A stretch of DNA of 21,332 bases, from contig JH153275.1 in NCBI GenBank assembly GCA_000226015.1, positions 19,372 to 40,703 of the forward strand, in the 5' to 3' direction. The notes below the pieces were generated by a model. The model was given only the letters and a program-made list of their open reading frames with translations. It was not told the origin of the DNA and ran no database searches. This DNA comes from Mnemiopsis leidyi. Its lineage: Eukaryota; Ctenophora; Tentaculata; Lobata; Bolinopsidae. Made by a program: the position numbers and the translations under genes. Below are positions 7,891-17,357 of the stretch, piece after piece; position 1 is the first letter of the stretch; each line of letters begins with the position of its first letter.

Positions 7891-9622
7891 ATGGCAGACT
7901 CAGATAAAATGCTTAAAGAGGAGACAGAGGAGGGAAGTCCTTTTGTAGAGAAGACACATATCAAGTCAAGTGATGATCTGATCGAGGAACTGACCAGAGC
8001 GAAGACTTGGAAATACCTTCTCCTGGTCTTCTCCATTAGCCTCTGTTGGACTGCTTCGCCTGCTACCGTCTATATCACGTCTTTTGCAGGTGAGACTCAT
8101 TTTTTCTGGTCGATCTAAAGTTTGCAGGATATCCACAAAACGTAAGACAGTGCTTTTGATCTTCTTATTTGAATTTGATTCAGGTATCGACCCGACAGTT
8201 AACGATACATGGACCTGCGTATCCGACAAATGTTTCAATCTGACGAGTAAAAATTCCTCTTTACTTGATCAGTATCCCTGTGATATAACAGAGAAAGTGG
8301 ACGGAAAAGATCAACTTGTTTTTGGACCGTCTGACATAGAATGGGACCTGGCTCACACTTCGTTTTCAGTAGAGTTTGACCTGTATTGTGACGTGGGGTC
8401 ACGACAGTCGCAGAAAACTCTTCTCTCCTCGATGTACTTTCCAGGAGCACTGTCCGGCCTGCTGATGGGAGGATATCTGTTTGATCACGTGGGACGAAGG
8501 AAGTCTGCCATGGCGACTATAGTCCTCTCCTTCATCGTCCACCTCGGTGGAACTTTCTGCCACGACTTCATCTTCCTGTTAACGATCAGGTTCCTGCAGG
8601 GTTTCACAGAGTTCCTTGCAACTACAGGTCTGACTATCCTGCAGTTCGAGCTGATGACAGCAAACTACAGGAACTTAATCAACGGCTCTGGAGTTGGTAT
8701 GTGGGCGCTGGGTTACCCTGTAGTCGCTGCTATCGGGTACTTCATTCGAGATTGGCATTACATGTTTCTAGCGACTGGTATTCTAGGTCTTGTCTGTAGA
8801 TGCCACGTGTTTTTCTTCATCATTGAGTCTCCAAGGTTCTACCTTGTTAATAATGATGTGAAAACTGCAAAGAAAACCTTTGAAGCTCTCGCTAAGTATA
8901 CTACAGCTGAGTTGGATCTTGATAACACCGAAATAGTGGATGTAGGCAAAGCGGAGGAGCGAGATCAGAGTTTAAAACAGCAGCTCAGAGAGCTGATCAT
9001 GTATCCGAGCTTACTCGTGGAGACTTTACTTCTCATGTTCCTGTGGTTCTTTATCGCCATGTTCTTTTATGGGTACAACTTCGGTTGGGGCAAGCTGCTC
9101 CCTGATAGATACCTTGGTTATCTCATGGCAGGCTTTGGGGAGGTCCTGGCGGCTTGCTTGTCCGTGCCAGTGATTCATTTTCTCGGGAGAAGGAGGGCAT
9201 CCATGATTTATCATGTTTTAGCAGCTCTGATATTCTTGTTGTTAATCCCGGATGTAGATCTCCCAGGCCTCGGTGAAAACTGGAAACTGGAGAGTGTGTT
9301 TAGTCTGTTTGGCATCACATTCGTGTCAGGGTGTTTTTCTGTCATCTATCTTTGGACGGGGGAGGTAGCCCCAACTTCACATCGCGGATTTGCTTTCGGT
9401 GTCGGGTCCGGTTCTGCTAGGATTGGGTCCTTTTTTGGGCCCTACATCTTCAATAATCTAGCTCCAGCTACTTCTAGAGCAGTCCCATTTTTGTTTTTAG
9501 CTGCTGCTTCGTTCCTCTGTGCTCTAGCTGCATTCTTCTTGGTGGAAACTGGAGACAAAGAAATTCCATGTGTGGCTGGAGACGTTGCCACTAGGAGAAA
9601 AGGCTACAAATACAGACTTTAG
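7891..9622 (+). CDS. SLC22-like transporter, copy 2, intact
   Basis: Two exons, 7891-8089 and 8184-9622, with a 94-nt phase-1 intron (CAG|GTGAGA ... GATTCAG|GT), give a 545-residue protein, the usual SLC22 length. Start: ATG in a good context (AAAAATGG). Features: a short charged N-terminus, TM1 within residues 44-67, a large extracellular loop with conserved cysteines and N-glycosylation motifs at N73, N85 and N90, the MFS signature GYLFDHVGRRK, ESPRF, LGRRRA, TGEVAPTSHRG and Arg479 in SARIGS. That Arg is typical of OAT/OCTN and not of OCT members. Twelve membrane helices are expected, and the protein ends with a short basic tail (KGYKYRL). The first loop is nearly identical to copy 1; the rest is much more diverged. 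A family-level role in membrane transport of small organic ions or zwitterions is secure. The substrate cannot be read from the sequence. Confidence 0.95.
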
Positions 9623-10185
9623 GCAGATATTTGGTAAGACATTTGTCGATTTTCTTTCAAATCGAAATGATCTTGTTCTTGCTGTAAGGACCTCGAAGGC
9701 AGAGTCACAGAATCTTGACAATCTAAATTCAATATAATTCAATATAATTCATATCAACATTTCTTCAGAAATCGAAGAGGAAGCGGAATGCGAAACTTTA
9801 GTGAACTACGTTATTGACAGTTCATGCCAAAATCCGCAAAGTCGATGTGTGTTCTTTGTAAGCTTACTTATTGTACAGTCATTCTAATTTATGAAACCCC
9901 TTTCGATATATAATAGACTATACGTTCCGATAGATATAGAAAGGGGACTAATTTTGATACTGACTTCTCTATTACAGCCCATATCTGAAATCTTATTAAG
10001 CGACCGACGACTGTTGGATTATTTCCATATTCATGTGTTACCGTAATAGAGCTACGTTTTTAGTTACGAATTTTAATACTTTAAGCACTAAAAAGATACA
10101 GTTTATGTAACATTATCATGATTATGTGACTGAGTAAATGTTGACGATAAAAGTAATAGAAATATTTTCTGAGTATGTTTAGCGT
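9623..10185. other. Spacer between two convergent genes
   Basis: The 3' UTR of SLC22 copy 2 must lie here. No AATAAA is seen on the plus strand. The tandem AATATAATTC units at 9731-9750 contain AATATA, a possible variant signal. An inverted repeat with 8-bp arms (CCCCTTTC at 9897-9904, GAAAGGGG at 9939-9946) could form a hairpin. No coding exon recognised on either strand. Confidence 0.4.
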
Positions 10186-10191
10186 TTTATT
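10186..10191 (-). terminator. Polyadenylation signal for the ANF-receptor-like gene
   Basis: AATAAA on the minus strand, 41 nt after the TAG at 10234-10232. Its closeness to the stop supports that stop as the natural end of at least one transcript. Confidence 0.5.
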
Positions 10192-10231
10192 GTTTAATTG
10201 CCATAAAATTTTAGTAAAAACTACTTTTTCT

Positions 10232-12054
10232 CTAACCTCTAGCTTTAGGTTTAACTTTATCTTGAAGAACATTAGTCATAGTAGAGTGGAAGTCAGCAGT
10301 GTCTTCTTCTGGGATAAGAAGAGGAATAATCTCTGTTACTCTTACTTTTCCTGATCTGAAATTTGATTATATGAAAAGTGGGCTGAAAAAGAACACAATC
10401 TACTGTCCTGACGATTTATATCACTGTATTGTTTGCATAGCAACAAAAATACTTCGATATATACGTCTATAAATACATATCTTCTCATATTAAGTGATGA
10501 CCCTGTAGAGTGAAAGGTTTGCAGTCTGAAAGTTATCCACATATTATGAAAAAGACTTACAATTTGTCAGCAGCTATGCGAGACTTGATGCTCTCACATG
10601 TGGTTATCCAGATAGTCTCCACACTGCAGATCATCACGATCCTTGTCAAGTTGTAGTGGTTCATGAACGCTGTTATCACCGAGGAGAACTGCGACAGAAA
10701 ACTTCGTTAGCCTTTATATGGCCTTTTATAGCGAACTGGTTTGGTAAACTTTTAGTAAACTTCAAAACCTCGTTTTTAAAACAAGCTTGTTTCTAAATTA
10801 ATGAATTGGGAAGAAAAAGGATAAAGCTATCAATTGTTTTAAATTAACGTTGAAATTGTCGGATTTAAAAGAATTTGACATAGGGCGAGCATGTTGCAGC
10901 ATCAGCACTTTACTACGGCAAGAACCTAATTCGGTTTGGGACCAACGTTTACCTCGCACAGCCAAACTAAACTGCTGGAATAGTCTAACTTCTGGTTAAC
11001 AAGATCACCACAACAATTACCTACTTTATGTAATACTCACTTTCCCGTAGTCGGATACAGTGCGAAGAAAGTTAGGTTTGTTACTGAGGTCCGGTTGTGT
11101 GCAGTCCCAGGATATCATGGGGTAGTCCTTTATCTGTAGGAAGTCAGCACCAGCACTGCAGGCTCCACTACACGCGGGTCCTACTACAGCGTCAACTCTG
11201 TAGAGGAGCTTAGCGTTATGTACTATACAGTACTTTAGTATAGCTTAGTTTCAAGTACTATACAGTACTGTAGGATCAAAGCATCGATGGTAACAATATT
11301 TTAGTATTGCTGGATTGTGTCTTTGTTTACTACAATAATTACCATTGGGGTAATCTAAACTGCACAAGCTCTGACAAATATTAAGTCACTTCTGCTAAAG
11401 ATACTTCTGTAACACTTTGACTTATACTATGACTACTGCTACGTCTACTACTTCAGAAACTACTATGTGTAGTCTAGACTACTAGTCTACACTATAATAG
11501 CTACTATCTATAACGACAATTATCCATAACTACACTGACAGATAAAAAGTCACTCACGCCTCGTCCCCGTCCCAAGATTCCAGCAAGCTCTCCAATGTCG
11601 CGACACTGCTACATTTACTGTCTGCAAACTTTATGTTCAGATCGAAAGTAGGAGGCAGTATCCCCCGAGATTTTATCGTATCCCTGGCAACCAGAGCAGC
11701 AGACGCAGAAGTGGCTCCGATACGAACATCCGACTCTGGGAGTGAGGAGTTTGAAGTATGGAAAACTGCGGTGATGATATCGCTTACACATAAAAAGAGT
11801 GGTGCTACTGCTAACTGCTAAGTGCTAAGCTACTACTAAAACCACTGCTCACTGCTTAACTTAACATAAGACAAAATAGAATTGTCAATTAAACTGTGTA
11901 AAATTTGGAAGTTATGGTAAGATAAGAAGATAGTAGAGGACTTACCGAAGGGACAAAGGACGAGGAGGTTAGCTGAAGAAGAGGCAGTACAAGGTTCAGA
12001 AGTAACACCCTTCACCAGGTGAAGAAGGAGAAGGAGTGGAGAGAGCTGCAACAT
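10232..12054 (-). CDS. Truncated ANF-receptor-like secreted protein (5 exons)
   Basis: Exons on the minus strand: 12054-11946, 11765-11558, 11197-11041, 10688-10561 and 10355-10232. All introns are GT-AG (donors GTAAG, GTGAGT, GTGAGT, GTAAGT) and phases match (1, 2, 0, 2), giving 241 residues. Residues 1 to about 20 are a signal peptide (MLQLSPLLLLLHLVKG). The rest matches the start of the ANF-receptor, type I periplasmic-binding fold used as extracellular ligand domain by receptor guanylate cyclases and class C-like receptors: ADSKC (84-88), VGPACSGAC (111-119), PMISWDC (132-138), FLRT (149-152), DYGKF (155-159) and KVKPKAR at the end. N-glycosylation motifs lie at N42 and N171. The frame stops (GGT TAG) well short of the about 400 residues of a complete domain, with no membrane segment or kinase/cyclase part. 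AGAG|GTTAGAG could instead be a donor to further exons, but none was found in the 600 bp before the convergent transporter. Confidence 0.85.
11221..11269. repeat. 14-bp direct repeat in an intron
   Basis: TACTATACAGTACT occurs at 11221-11234 and 11256-11269 inside intron 2 of the ANF-receptor-like gene. The same intron is rich in ACT/TAG-type triplets around 11420-11510, giving low-complexity, partly self-complementary DNA. Confidence 0.75.
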
Positions 12055-13332
12055 CTTCACTCATCACATCTGTACAGCGTGGTGTGTGAGGAGTTTGACG
12101 AGGTCAATCAACAATTCCGGCGAGATATAAATAAACCGTAAAGTTTGATCTGCGTATATGACGGTCTCCAACGATCTAGTGGTCACGAATTCAGACGTCA
12201 GAAAATATTATTGAAACCTCGGACTGCCCGCAAAACCAGGGGAAATCAAGCTATCGTGTTTCTGAGTGACTAGTGTACGTGAGCTTAGTTGCTTTGCAAA
12301 CTTACAGTATAATTGTCAGCAATGATTTGCTCTAATATGCAACAACTGCGAATAACTTGTTAAGCTGATGATGATACCCCTCAAGAGATGCCAAGCACGA
12401 AGGTTTGGACAGATCTTTTGGGCAATGATTCGTCTGACACAAAGAATTTTAAAAATTCTAACTTTAAATCCCGTGCCAGTCTTGCTACATGTTTGGAGAC
12501 ACGCTTAGTAGTAAACAAGGTAGCACAAACTGTACGAAAATAACTTTAAGCGCAGAAGGCTCTATAAAGCTAAAAGTCGATAAACCACTGAAGATCAGAT
12601 TGTCTGAAATAAACGATTTCATCTTAGAATTATCTTTCTTCGCCCATTTTGTAAAATGTGAACTTTGCTAACACGTTATAAAAGGTTCCTGTTCCAAGCA
12701 TTGGTTCCATGTTCATCTACTATAGTACTATCAACATAGAAGTTTTAACTAAAATAAACGTGAAGCCGTACAATTTACCAAGCAAATATTGAACTATGAT
12801 AATATCCGACTATCCAACCTCGTTTACCAGGTAATGTTATCCTTGGTAACCATCTGTTCTCGAATAAAATGCTAGTTCCCCTTAATTTCCAGACTTATCC
12901 TTTAATATTATAATATAACCCGTGGTCTGAAAATTATAATTTGGACTACACACAAACACAGGAGTAATGCCGTCTCGACAGATGGTTGAAATATAGGACC
13001 TAAATAACCTACAATTAGCTATGTGATTATGTCTGTCTATAGCTCTATAGTCAGTAGGACAGTAGGTAGTTATCTGCGTGTCTAAGTGATTACTTGCCAT
13101 AACAGATTCCATGTCATAGTGATGTAAATTCACGTAGTTTACATAACGTTTATTCTGGAGCGGGTTAAATGTAGAAGATGACGTTGAAAGAAAGAAAATG
13201 TGTGAAAATGACTAAAATTTTCAACAAAATACAGTGGTTAGCAACAAACTGGTATTGTGCAAGGAACTGCGTATCAAGAAAATGCCACCTATCCTTAATA
13301 AATGATAATAATAATAGGTAATTAATTGAATA
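12055..13332. other. Upstream region of the ANF-receptor-like gene; no other gene seen
   Basis: The promoter and 5' UTR of the minus-strand gene should be in the first few hundred bases. On that strand an ATG directly followed by TGA (12069-12064) and an out-of-frame ATG (12064-12062) precede the chosen start. Further on, a short ATG frame at 12489-12671 and a minus frame at 12882-13133 have no recognisable character. A 17-bp palindrome (AGAATTTTAAAAATTCT) lies near 12440. Confidence 0.45.
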
Positions 13333-13357
13333 AAGTATTAAGTTGAACTTAATACTT
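13333..13357. repeat. Perfect 25-bp palindrome
   Basis: AAGTATTAAGTT and AACTTAATACTT are exact inverted copies separated by one G. It is AT-rich and could be a binding site or a replication-slippage product. No gene adjoins it. Confidence 0.8.
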
Positions 13358-13429
13358 AGTTATTGGTGTCCAAACGGCACAAGGTACTATTGGTCTCCTC
13401 CATATAAGATGACGTGAATGTGGACTAAG

Positions 13430-13481
13430 AATAGTGAATACTCCACAAATACTCAAATAGTGAATACTCCACAAATACTCA
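13430..13481 (+). repeat. 26-bp direct tandem duplication
   Basis: Two identical units at 13430-13455 and 13456-13481, starting AATAGTGAATACTCC. Being identical, they are recent. Confidence 0.9.
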
Positions 13482-15120
13482 AATAGGCGCATGAAGGGAT
13501 TCAATCTGTCTTACATCCACACAACAGTCAGTACATTCAATCAAATCAATCCTGTTAATTGAACTCACTTCTATACAAGCATAACATTGCAAGATACTTT
13601 AAGGCCAAGGGGCGGCTCAAAATTGTAACATCTGAACCTATATTGACCTCGGCGTGACCACGGCCACATAACACACGACAAAAAGCCATAAAAACAAAAG
13701 ATCGGCCACATGGTTGTGTATGATTGGTAGATGGTTAGACTGGAACCATACTGATCACATGATGCAGATACAGACACTAGAATCTCTCACGTGACCAATA
13801 ACATCAGCGGACATAATAGCAGGTTTTGGACTCACTCAAAATAAGAAGTAGAGTGAAAGTTAATGGCAGTCTATGAATTAGTTGAAGGGGATGATGACTA
13901 ATTGCTTGAGATGAAGTATACAAGTCAATTACCCTGTCAAAATGAGGAATTCTGGAGCGCTTCTCTCTTTGTGGTTGAGATATGTGGGTTCTTGGCGACT
14001 AATTAGATTAGGGAAAGTCGGCACATCAATATTGGGCATAATGTTCCATAATTCTTAAATCCTCGTACTATTGAAAGATTTCATTAAAATTATTTCATAA
14101 AAATGAAGCATATAATTGATTATATAAAATACTAGAAGGCTGTGATTACAAACTGAAACGATCCAGTATAGAAAGATGGCAGTGCTGGTCATTATAACTA
14201 TCTAAAATGTAAAATGAAGATAAAACAGACAGTTAGATCGTAAACACTAAAACAAAAGATACGAAATTAAAACCACCAAATTTGTTCTTCATAGTACGAT
14301 ATTGATATTGCTATATTGTATACTTTTGTACTATTAATAAAAGTCTCCAAAATAAAAGGAAACGTGAAGACAACATTGGGTTTGGTGCACCACGCAACAC
14401 AAAAATTAGATATTCTTATGATACGCAAACTGAGAATTCAGATGTCGCATACTTTCTAATTTTCTATTTCTAAAATGTCGAAATGAATTCATTACATGTG
14501 GCAGATGTTAACCGTTTCAGACAGCCAAATACACACCCAATACTACTTACTTATTGTGTTTACTTTCTTCATTTCGTACACCCTGACATAGTAAATAAAC
14601 AGAACTGTTCAATAGTGGAGACATTTCAGCTAAACTTGCAGTGTAAATCACAGAAATTTCAAACCACAGCGCAAAATTTATTTGCATTAGTGTACATACT
14701 GCAGTTTGTAGTTTGTGGCATACGGAAAATCAATGTTATTGTTGTACTTATGTTGATTTAGTAGAGACAGTAAAGGTATAATTTTGGTGACAGCAACGAA
14801 AAAGGCACAAAAAATAACGATTTTTTTTACGGCAGGAATAATGCAAACCTAAAAGAATTATACTAGGTACAAACCCTCAAAATTTGGTTTTTCTTGGACA
14901 AAGAAACCTTCGCTAACACAAAATGTGTAGAGCTGGATGACCTGCATGCCTGTTATGGAAATATCTGTTGTTTTACCGACCAGCTCAGCGGACTGCAAAC
15001 AGGAATATGTTGCGGGATCATTCTTCCATTTTCATCATTACCAGTTCCTTAGTCAACGGTTTAGCAAGAGCAGTGTAAAAACGTGTGCGTCAGCGGGTAA
15101 CAGGAAGTGTAAGACACGGC
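13482..15120. other. No assigned gene
   Basis: AT-rich DNA. The ATG-initiated frame at 14483-14761 (92 codons) and the one at 14937-15131 (64 codons) are not recognisable and have no splice or motif support. The 14937 frame ends directly at the inverted repeat starting at 15121. Confidence 0.5.
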
Positions 15121-15151
15121 GTGTGACGTGACGTTCCTTGTCACGTGACAC
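15121..15151. repeat. Inverted repeat containing GTCACGTGAC
   Basis: GTGTGACGTGAC at 15121-15132 pairs with GTCACGTGACAC at 15140-15151 with one mismatch and a 7-base loop. The right arm contains the 10-bp palindrome also found at 801-810 (E-box core CACGTG). It lies about 100 bp before the X-box array. Confidence 0.75.
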
Positions 15152-15249
15152 AACAACTTTTTATTTTTTTAGTAACAACAAATAAAACAAACTGTTGGTA
15201 GTCTAAACTCTAAAGGAGAACAACGGCGATACGAGCTGGGGATGTCAGC

Positions 15250-15420
15250 GTTACCATGGCAACTGAGTGCAGTTACTATGGCAACTGAGTGCAGTTACTA
15301 TGGCAACTGAGTGCAGTTACTATGGCAACTGAGTGCAGTTACTATGGTAACTGAGTGCAGTTACTATGGTAACTGAGTGCAGTTACTGTGGTAACTGTGT
15401 GAAGGGTGAAGTTACCATGG
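15250..15420 (+). repeat. 22-bp tandem array of RFX X-box-like sites
   Basis: Seven complete 14-bp sites at 15250, 15272, 15294, 15316, 15338, 15360 and 15382, each spaced exactly 22 bp, plus a half site (GTTACCATGG) at 15411-15420. Site 1 is GTTACCATGGCAAC, a full match to the RFX consensus GTNRCC-N(0-3)-RGYAAC. Sites 2-4 are GTTACTATGGCAAC, sites 5-6 GTTACTATGGTAAC and site 7 GTTACTGTGGTAAC: one half-site stays perfect and the other has a C to T change. The spacer is CTGAGTGCA. The repeat is certain. Function as an RFX-bound element is an inference from the motif. No gene is recognised within 3 kb on either side. Confidence 0.9.
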
Positions 15421-15972
15421 TTTGATATGAATACAGGCTGGTTGATCGCATGTACATCAGGCAATAAAAACATTAGTTTTGTTACAAGAACTGAATACAA
15501 TTGATATTTTACAAATATTTAAACACGAATAATTATAAACACATAAATATTCGATATCTTGTAGTCTAGTGGATACAAACCAGAGATTCGAATATTTGGT
15601 ATTTGGCGGGAGTTTGCCAACATTACAAGGACTATAAGACATAAGTACCAGCAAGGAACAATTCAAAGAACATTATGTCGAAATAGATTTCATGACCAGT
15701 TTTGCTTACATCTAGTATCCACACTAGTTTTTTTGCAGCGCTGCCCCCTGTTCAATATCATTTGACAACAATTTAGGCCAGTGATAGAGACGGAAATAAT
15801 GTCGAAGTGGACTTTGACAAGCAGAATGATAAATGTACAGGATGTGTATCGTAATGTTTCAAACGTAGAAAAGTATTAAAAAGAGGAGGAAAAAGAGAAG
15901 TAAAAAGACTCGATCATATTATGAGACAAAGAATAAGAAATACATACCTAACTAATATAGGTTATATAGGCT
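15421..15972. other. No assigned gene
   Basis: AT-rich. The minus frame 15457-15666 is short and not recognisable. A purine-rich stretch lies near 15870-15910. No motif found. Confidence 0.5.
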
Positions 15973-16056
15973 AACTAAAATAAGCCAACTAAAATGAGCC
16001 AACTTAAATAAGCAAACTAAAATAAGCCACCCAAAATAAGCAAACTAAAATAAGCA
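15973..16056 (+). repeat. 14-bp tandem repeat, six units
   Basis: Units AACTAAAATAAGCC and variants (ending GCC or GCA) start at 15973, 15987, 16001, 16015, 16029 and 16043. One unit (ACCCAAAATAAGCA) has diverged at its start. Confidence 0.9.
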
Positions 16057-16196
16057 GATCGTACAGGTCTACTGAACAGGCTGTTCTAATTCTAGTAAAG
16101 TGTGGAGAAACATGAGGCTTGTAACAACACGCCCAGGAGAGTAGTTACAATTAAATACAATTGTGTGACAGTTGCAGACAGTCACAAGACTCAGTG

Positions 16197-16292
16197 TATC
16201 CCGAGCTATACTTTGTTGAGAAGCGCCTTATCTAGCATAGTAGTATCCCGAATATACCTCTATACCTTGTTGAGGAGCGTCTTTACTAGCAC
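16197..16292 (+). repeat. Diverged direct duplication of about 48 bp
   Basis: Two adjacent related segments, 16197-16243 and 16244-16292, both begin TATCCCGA and share TTGTTGAG-AGCG and CTAGCA blocks. They are more diverged than the repeats that follow, so this small region has duplicated more than once. Confidence 0.6.
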
Positions 16293-16421
16293 GGGTTTTG
16301 TGGAGTTGGTTCAGAAATAAAGACACTCAGAGAGTCTGGTAGAAAATGTAGAGTTTTATCGACCCATTGTTGGATGGGTTTTGTGGAGTTGGTTAAGAAA
16401 TAAAGACACTCAGAGAGTCTG
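16293..16421 (+). repeat. 46-bp direct repeat carrying AATAAA
   Basis: 46-bp copies at 16293-16338 and 16376-16421 differ at one base and are separated by 37 bp. Each contains GAAATAAAGACACTCAGAG. The spacer has ACCCATTGTTGGATGGGT, a small inverted repeat. It could be a duplicated 3' end of a transcript or retroelement, but no associated coding region is seen. Confidence 0.85.
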
Positions 16422-17201
16422 CAATCAGAACAACCACATAATTTAATAAGGAAAATTCAGGAGATCTTTAAAAGGAATGCACTTAAGGACATTCTCTAAC
16501 TATGTGAGACAGAGGTTGACTTGAAAGAAAACTATGCCTGACGTAAAAAAAGACATCACCCGGCCTAAGACATCGGCTGTGAAAACAAACTGAAATTTGC
16601 GTGATGAATAACAAAGTTTCCAATTAGCTAAGTAATTAGCACCAATATGACTTGATGTGAGGACGTATAACGGGATAGCAAGAGGAGAAAACCGCGGAAA
16701 AGACGCATCCATTAGAAATACTGAAATGTGTGTGGTAAACGAATTATCATCGTTATGCAGCATTATGTATACGTATGTCATGACTACAACAAGATAATGG
16801 AGCAGACACGGTTTATTGACAACCGTGACATAAATAGATGTGTCCGATCTGGAGGAAGCGTCCTGGATCTGGCAAACTTCTTAATTGGGTAATTGTTAAT
16901 TGTAATCGTTATAGTTAATAGCTGTGATTGTTATAGTTATATAATAATATCTGTGATTGTTGTTATTGTTGGTGCTTCCCGGCAAGATTGCCCGATATAA
17001 ACCTCCTTTATTAAAGTAGTGTACTATCTCTACTAGAAATACTATTTCTAGGACACCAATGTCTCCCAAAATTCTTCCTTCTTTACAAACTGTACAAAAA
17101 TTTATAATAATAAAATAATATAGTATATACAGGTATGAAGTACTACCTATGTCTATTTCTAGTCATGTTGTGTAAAATAGGGACTTCTTCGTCAGTTTTA
17201 T
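16422..17201. other. No assigned gene
   Basis: Contains low-complexity TTGTTATAGTTA-type sequence near 16890-16970 and a T/A-rich stretch near 17100-17130. The minus frame 16500-16781 (93 codons, ATG start) is not recognisable. Confidence 0.5.
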
Positions 17202-17357
17202 GATGAATAAGACTAATATTAGTCCTAGTCTATTAGTCCTATTCAAAATAAAACTAGGTCTAGTGTTAACTTTATGTTTGATGAAAAGGACTAATATTAG
17301 TCCTATTCTATTAGTCCTATTTACTATAAAACTAGGTCTAGTGTTAACATTATGTCT
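17202..17357 (+). repeat. 78-bp tandem duplication rich in palindromes
   Basis: Two copies, 17202-17279 and 17280-17357, about 88-90% identical by eye. Each contains a GACTAATATTAGTC palindrome (extended to 18 bp, AGGACTAATATTAGTCCT, in copy 2), a second nearby TATTAGTCCTA and ACTAGGTCTAGT. Since 78 is a multiple of three, overlapping frames on both strands stay open across the array; these are by-products of the repeat and not genes. Confidence 0.9.

Noticed and set aside
9840..9990. Possible sixth exon of the ANF-receptor-like gene
   Set aside because: An acceptor-like CAG and a short open stretch exist on the minus strand, but the translation has no resemblance to the next part of the domain.
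14483..14761. 92-codon ATG frame
   Set aside because: No recognisable domain, signal peptide or splice context. Comparable to other chance frames in the window.
16500..16781. 93-codon minus-strand ATG frame
   Set aside because: No similarity recognised and no neighbouring exon or regulatory signal.
17211..17310. TAATATTA motifs resembling a rolling-circle origin nonanucleotide
   Set aside because: The following base is wrong (TAATATTAG), no replication gene is nearby, and the motif is explained by local palindromes in the repeat.
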